DNA of 64,000 nucleotides from Narthecium ossifragum (taxonomy: Eukaryota; Streptophyta; Magnoliopsida; Dioscoreales; Nartheciaceae): NCBI GenBank assembly GCA_963920575.1, contig OY986964.1:31338972-31402971 (forward strand). The letters are read 5' to 3'. Each line of letters opens with the position of its first letter. Position 1 is the stretch's first letter. The position numbers and the translations under genes were made by a program. A model generated the notes under the pieces. That model worked only from the letters and a program-made list of their open reading frames with translations, searched no databases and was not told the DNA's origin. Shown here in pieces: positions 58,701 through 64,000 of the stretch.

Positions 58701-60162
58701 TTCTCTCTTAGTGGTATCTCACTTTGTTAATGTTAGAAGCAAACAAAATCAGTCTCTGTTGATTAATTAGAACACTCTGAAATGCTTTGGGTAAAAAAAA
58801 AATTCCGAGGGTCTGGTTTCATTGTTAGCTGTTTTTACCTAAATCATTCTGTCTTTGGTTGATAGGAAATCTTTGGATCTAACAAAAACGAAAAATTGTG
58901 TAACACTTTGATGTGTTGAGTATGTTGCTTTTTAGTGTATATTATCATTGAGTTATGCAAAATCACAAGTGCTGTTTATGCTGATTTTAAAGAGCAAAAA
59001 CAGAATGTCCCTCCCAGTGTTTAAACCGATACACTATCGGTGCAGATATTATAAACTAGTTATGATCTTGCCATTTTAGCCATTTAGTTTTCTTTACAAT
59101 AAAAACTCCATTTGTCATTTCGGCATCCTGCTGGAAGGTGTGTTACTCCATGTTACTCGAATATGGTTCCAACTTCTAAATTCTCTTTATTTAAGTTCAC
59201 AGTGGCGCACCTACCACTTAAAGACTTTGTGCGGTCTAGTTGACCAAACCTTTGTCTGAGTATCTAACCATCTCAAATTTCCATCTTTTTAGGGGTCATT
59301 ATATGCTCCACATAATTCTTTGTAGTGTTTGCTAGACTTATTAGCCTTGTAAGCTCTTCTAACCAGGAAGAATGTAGACAAAAATCCCGGTCGTCTAGTA
59401 CACCTTCAAAGTATGTCATTCCAACCTCTTGCTTGATCTTGATATTTCCATTTTATACTTTAGTTTCTCCTTCCTTTCCATATCCATCGACTTCGATGCA
59501 ACATTTTTGGTCAAGGAGTTTGATTGACCAGTTTGCAGAACAATATGAATGGAAGATTTACCATCTCTGCGGCACTTTGTAGTTTACCGTGCACTCAGTA
59601 GAAGAATGTGAATGTGGTTATGTGGTGTGCCACTTATCTGTTGTATGTCAAAAACTATCAGTAGTTATATCTAATGGGTCTACAGATTAAATTACTTGCA
59701 ATTATCTTTTACTGCATTTCCGGATTATAGTAACAAATCCCCTGGATTCTGACAAATATCAATGCAGAGATGATCATGATTAGTTAATTTACGAGGACAA
59801 TGGATTGGGTGAAAACAGAACTTCTGGACACTAGTTAATTTATGATCTAGCTAGCGCATTTTTACTCCTTGATGTAAAGTTTGTTTCTTCATTTCAGGTT
59901 CGAAGCAACTCGACTGATACGCTTGATGGAGAGCGAAGCAAATGGACTGATCAAGAAAGAAGAAACTGCTGCACCAGTGGGCTGTGAGAAGATGGTGTGG
60001 CACCTACCAATTCTAGCCATGACTGCTGATGTAATTCAAGCAACCTATGAGGAGTGCACGAAATGTGGAATGGATGGGTATGTTTCGAAACCCTTTGAGG
60101 AACAGCAGCTTTATCAGGCAGTTGCCAAGTTCTTGTTATCAGAGACCAGTGCAGACTGCTGA
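52715..60162 (+). CDS. AHK4: CHASE-domain hybrid histidine kinase, cytokinin receptor of CRE1/AHK4 type
   Basis: Eleven exons with matching phases: 52715-52990, 53398-53631, 53734-53903, 54921-55139, 55228-55414, 55501-55552, 55659-55888, 56023-56121, 56315-57033, 57786-58268, 59898-60162; 977 residues. The start is the first in-frame ATG; a stop closes the frame further up. Order: membrane segment (VVMWVVASLAIWVGVHWY), extracellular CHASE domain (TFAEYTARTAFERP to PLIMYG, residues about 93-290) that binds cytokinin, second membrane segment (GIFVIGMLVGYIVYA), HisKA with SHEIRTPMNG (His about 369), ATPase with N box (Asn about 486), G1 DTGIGIP and G2 GGTGIGLS, a degenerate first receiver, and a true receiver (LVVDDN, phospho-Asp in FMDVQMPEMDG about 881, Lys in SKPF about 953). 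All catalytic residues are present. It should signal through HPt proteins to type-B response regulators. The N-terminus is about 100 residues shorter than Arabidopsis AHK4. The exon 2 donor (GAG/GTTTTT) is weak. Confidence 0.93.
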
Positions 60163-61461
60163 ATGTGAGGAGATACAAGCCATGAGCTACAATTTTGCCA
60201 GAATGTCAACATAATTGGTGCTCTCTGCCGATTCTTGCCATCTCAGTGATGATGAGCAGGTCAAAGTAAAGCACGTCAGCTTAGGCTGTCGACCGGATAA
60301 GTCCACTCGGTGCTTCGGTTATTAAAGAAGGCAAGGGCTTTAAACATAGTACTATAGGGTGACGGCCATAAGAAAATTATGACAGATTATGAAGTAATGT
60401 GCAGTCATGCAGTCTTTCTGCTGGATGGAGAAATGTTTGTTGCAATGTAAATCCTCACAGGAAGCTGTTGTGTTGTACCTCTAAAAATGTTACAGGAATC
60501 ACGTGTAAAAAATTGCAGGTGAATGGATAGAAAAGCTGTTGAGCATATTTTGGCGGGTTACTTGCTGTATTCTCGATGGTATTCTCAAAGGTGTTTTAGC
60601 CGTGCCAATCACCAGTGCCACCAGACATGTACCAAATTCCATAACCATTTCTTTGGACGCTATTGGTTCCAAAGATTATCTGTTTGAGCAAATCTCCTTG
60701 CTAAGATGTGATTTCTAGTAGACTTGTTTTATTAGTTCATATTGTTCTCCGAGATTAATAAAGGGGGTTATGACCTACATACTGATTTTTATAAATTATT
60801 GGGTGTGCGCCCGCATTTGCACTGTAAGCAGCACTCATTTTCCCATATCATATATACTCTGATGTAATTTATTGCCACAAGCCTCAATGGAAGTCATGAT
60901 CTCCACGCTGAAGGTCAGGAGCTCTTACCACTGACACCATAGGAGTACAAATGCCTCTTTAGCTCTTACCTAGAAAAGACCTATTGTATCATGCAATGCA
61001 GTTCCGAAGATTAATATAGTACCTACTTTGCTGACTGACTTTAAATGGAGAAAGTGAAATGCACCTGACATGAGCTATATCACACCTCTAAAGCTTGTAA
61101 CCTCCTGCGTGAGTGAGGCTTGGATTTGACTCGTGTGTGAGTGATTTGTGACTGCATGGGTTGCATTTACCCCATCCAAAACCAGGGTTAGAGGCTCAAT
61201 TTAGAAAGGCAAAAGTTATATCATACCTGTCAGAAGACGGACAATTAGATCTAACAGAATAACTTTATAATTGGATCTAAGACCTTCTTGTGGTGTACAT
61301 CAGGATCACATGAAGCCTACATTCATATACAACACTAATGGCCTTCTGCTGATAAAAGGGCTCTTGAGCTACCAATTAATCAGCTCAGAGAGCACCATGA
61401 TTTCTCTGCGATGTCACCATGATTCTCTGATCTTTCAGACAAGGAGAAATCATCATTCAGC
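60163..61461. other. Convergent 3' regions of the receptor and XLG genes
   Basis: Untranslated ends of two convergent genes are expected here. No other coding signal. Poly(A)-type AATAAA words occur (for example near 60757). Confidence 0.4.
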
Positions 61462-63844
61462 CTACACATACGAAGAAGAGCTCACATCCATGCTGTAAAA
61501 TGACTCATCCATGACCCCAAAAAAGTTATCGTCCTTGACATCATCCCATTTCAGAACCTCTCTTATGTAATTGAACGCCTTGTCAACGTTAGCACGGTCT
61601 CTAGCCTTTGTCTGAAACACGAACAGCTTCCTGTTGCTGATAGAGGCATAAAGATCCTTAAATTTCACTGCAATGTAGTAATATGCCTGACTGGCTAGTG
61701 ACTGGTTACTGCTGTGGGGCCTCACAGGACTGAAATCAGAGAACCATTTGCACACTGTCAAAGGAACCCTGCTGATCTTCTCTTCAAAGGCGTCATATTT
61801 GTTTAGGAGGAGCACGAAAGGCGTCTCCATGAATGAAGGATGCCTAGCAATGCTCTCGAAAAGCTCCTTGCCTGCGATCAACTTGTTGCAAGGTGGACCA
61901 AGGCCTCGCCGATCCCACACTTGATCATAATCACTGAGAGAGATACAGAAGATAACAGCACGGATATCTCCGAACATGTCCAGACACTTGCCTCCTCCAT
62001 TTAGTCCCTTGGAGTTCACACAAATCAGCTGGTACCTGGAGAAAAGGTTAAAACCATCAAGCCAAGTATGCACATTGTGATGAGTTTTCTCCAGTCCATA
62101 AAAACTGAGTTCAAAATTTATTTATCAACTTCACTCAAGAACCCATCACGATGTCATAATCTTTTTAACTGCTTCATCAATCGAGATGTTGCTAACCAGC
62201 ATAGCCTGCTTTTTGGTTGTTACTACATATTACTGCGAGAGAAAAAAGAATGGTTAAGGTGGATTACCTTGTTAGCGGAGCAATGAAGTCAAACTTGTCA
62301 CTATATGGCTCAGACATTGGACTCTGATCATCCAAAGAGAACTCAATGGAAGCAAGACCATTGCACTGGGTGACCCCTTCAGCGTAGAGGATGTCTTTCT
62401 CAGTAGGTTCATACTCATTGCTGGATATCTCAATAGCCTGTCAAAGTCGCCACTTTTCAGTCAAGACATGTTTGTTATCTCTGGACCTATGCATGCATAG
62501 AATTATATGGATAACATCAAGATGTAAGACGTAGAGATGACAAATACGAGATCCAGAATATTCCATATAAAAAAGCACAATTTTCTATCTAGATATTTCT
62601 TATGCAATATAGAGGGGAAGAAAAAAAGTAAAACTTTTACCACCAAAATTGTATCAAAAATAGGGGAAGAAAAAAAGTAATGAACTGAAATTTAGACTAA
62701 GCGTTTCAAGAGATTAGAAAGTTATCAGATAGTATATGTTCACGAGATATTTCTGATTTCTTCAGGTGCCATGGTTAAAAGACAGCTCATAAAAGCAACT
62801 TATATTCTCGTGGGATTTCTGTGCACCGTCGATTGTAGCCTTAGAAGCAAGAGCCAATGGTTTTAGGGCCAAAGCTGCTACGGGATCATGCTCCCACTCC
62901 CACTCCTTGTTCCATTTTAAATTTGAGCAAAGCAAGCCCTATTGTTCCCTCCATTGAATCTCGTTCTGGGTTACTCATTGCTCCCTAATGCTCTGATTCA
63001 CTGCATGAAGATTCCAGGACTGCAACTAACTTATAAAAAATAGATACATGGCTTCAAGAAAATTATTAGTTAATTGAAGGTTTTAGTTATTACAGACTGA
63101 TCTTTAAGTGATGTTGCAGCAAATTTAGCAAACACCAGTGTGTTCTGCCCCCACCTTCTTTGTCCAAACATCCGACTAAACTGAATATTGCACCTTTGCA
63201 AGTCTTATGAGTCAAAAGATGCACTTGGGAAATAGATAAGTCATATAATGCACCAAGATGATGTTAGTGGTAATAATGTTTTGCATAGCATATTTAGCTT
63301 GTAATATCCTCGAGACACATTGCTACTTCTGCACATGAATAAAAATTGAGATAACTGTCTGCCAAGTGCTAACTACTCAACCAAAAAGTGACAGACAAGT
63401 AATAAGTAACTACCTGTTTTTCAAGGCTTTGGCTGTAAGCAATTTCAGAAAATAGATTTACTATAAGTCCAAGTTTGCTAGTCTAGGTTGAAGAAAAGGT
63501 ACTACATGAAAACAATGCCGCTAAGAAAAGCGCAAGTCAAGTAGTCTGGGTGTAGAAATGCAGATAAAGAACACAGCCACAAAGATATTTAAAGCATACC
63601 CGATCCAGAAAATAATTTGCAACATCAGGAAGAAAAAGCAGTTCATTTCGTCTCTTATATGTCTCCTGAATTGCACGATCCTTCCACACCTCATGCACTA
63701 TAGGAGCATACTCACGTGTCGCAGCAGGGAAAAAGGCATCCAGATCTCCCATGGCCATGATTTCCAGCAGCCAATCAGCAAAATGCTGTAGTCTTTGGTT
63801 GATAGAATAAATACTGGAGTTGTCTTTAACAACACCATGTCCAC
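61462..63844 (-). CDS. XLG3: Extra-large G protein alpha, XLG3-like (C-terminal part, gene continues beyond the window)
   Basis: Three exons on the minus strand: 63600-63844, 62268-62437, 61462-62035 (stop). Phases agree (2-nt carry-in, 0, then 2+1). About 328 residues are visible. The first exon ends the Galpha-like helical domain ([20 protein letters not shown], later [20 protein letters not shown]). Next comes [20 protein letters not shown], then the Ras-like part: [10 protein letters not shown] in place of the Galpha switch [19 protein letters not shown], the guanine-specificity motif LNKYD, and a C-terminus [10 protein letters not shown]. Degenerate GTP-handling motifs are normal for XLGs, which pair with Gbeta-gamma at the plasma membrane and nucleus in immunity, root and hormone responses. 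The ending and [12 protein letters not shown] favour XLG3 over XLG1/2. The N-terminal Cys-rich half lies beyond position 64000. Convergent with the cytokinin receptor. Confidence 0.85.
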
Positions 63845-64000
63845 CTGAAATCATATTAATAGGGTCATTAATTTCATATGTACTCATTCAAACATGCAAG
63901 GAGCAAGCATGTAAGCAGCGTCCTCATAGCACAATAATAATGGGTGATGTTTAACTAGATGCGAGGCAGCAGCAATAAAGATAACTAGAGATGTGATTTT

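Overview
The window is nuclear DNA from a flowering plant. The evidence is spliced genes of plant-only families (a G-box bZIP factor with an MFMR region, a single-finger C2H2 protein with EAR motifs, an OBERON PHD protein, a CHASE-type cytokinin receptor kinase and an extra-large G protein), canonical GT/AG introns, and a heavy load of nested plant transposable elements. The receptor's short N-terminus and the overall protein style look monocot- or early-diverging-angiosperm-like. That placement is an impression, not a proof.

Layout. 0-2 kb: the 5' coding part of a minus-strand gene resembling the plant TAF1A-like RNA polymerase I factor. 2.1-19 kb: a transposon bank holding a MULE-like element with a 10-bp duplication, a hAT element with a perfect 8-bp duplication, two mutually inverted 0.8-kb elements with a 378-bp Helitron in one arm, several solo LTRs with 5-bp duplications (one inside another inside a LINE), and a fold-back MITE. 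19.4-25.4 kb: the bZIP gene, for which all 11 coding exons can be placed. 25.4-29 kb: no supported gene. 29-33.1 kb: the C2H2 gene with a long untranslated leader region. 33.5-33.7 kb: a TTTCGCG heptamer array. 35.2-41 kb: the OBERON3-like gene (two coding exons, 3.3-kb intron). 42.2-51 kb: a second transposon bank with a LINE tail, LTRs, Helitron ends, a second hAT-like element and a palindromic AT-rich array. 52.7-60.2 kb: the CRE1/AHK4-like cytokinin receptor (11 coding exons). 61.5-64 kb: the 3' end of an XLG3-like gene on the minus strand, convergent with the receptor.

The genes are independent transcription units rather than an operon. By family knowledge OBERON3, the CRE1/AHK4 receptor and XLG proteins all act in meristem, vascular or growth signalling, but adjacency alone is weak evidence for co-regulation. 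No wholly new coding system was found. The most unusual material is non-coding: the heptamer array, the palindromic array, GATCGATC blocks just upstream of LTR TATA boxes, and a hAT element that may carry a captured gene piece. All exon calls come from reading splice sites and phase by eye; no alignment or transcript data were available.
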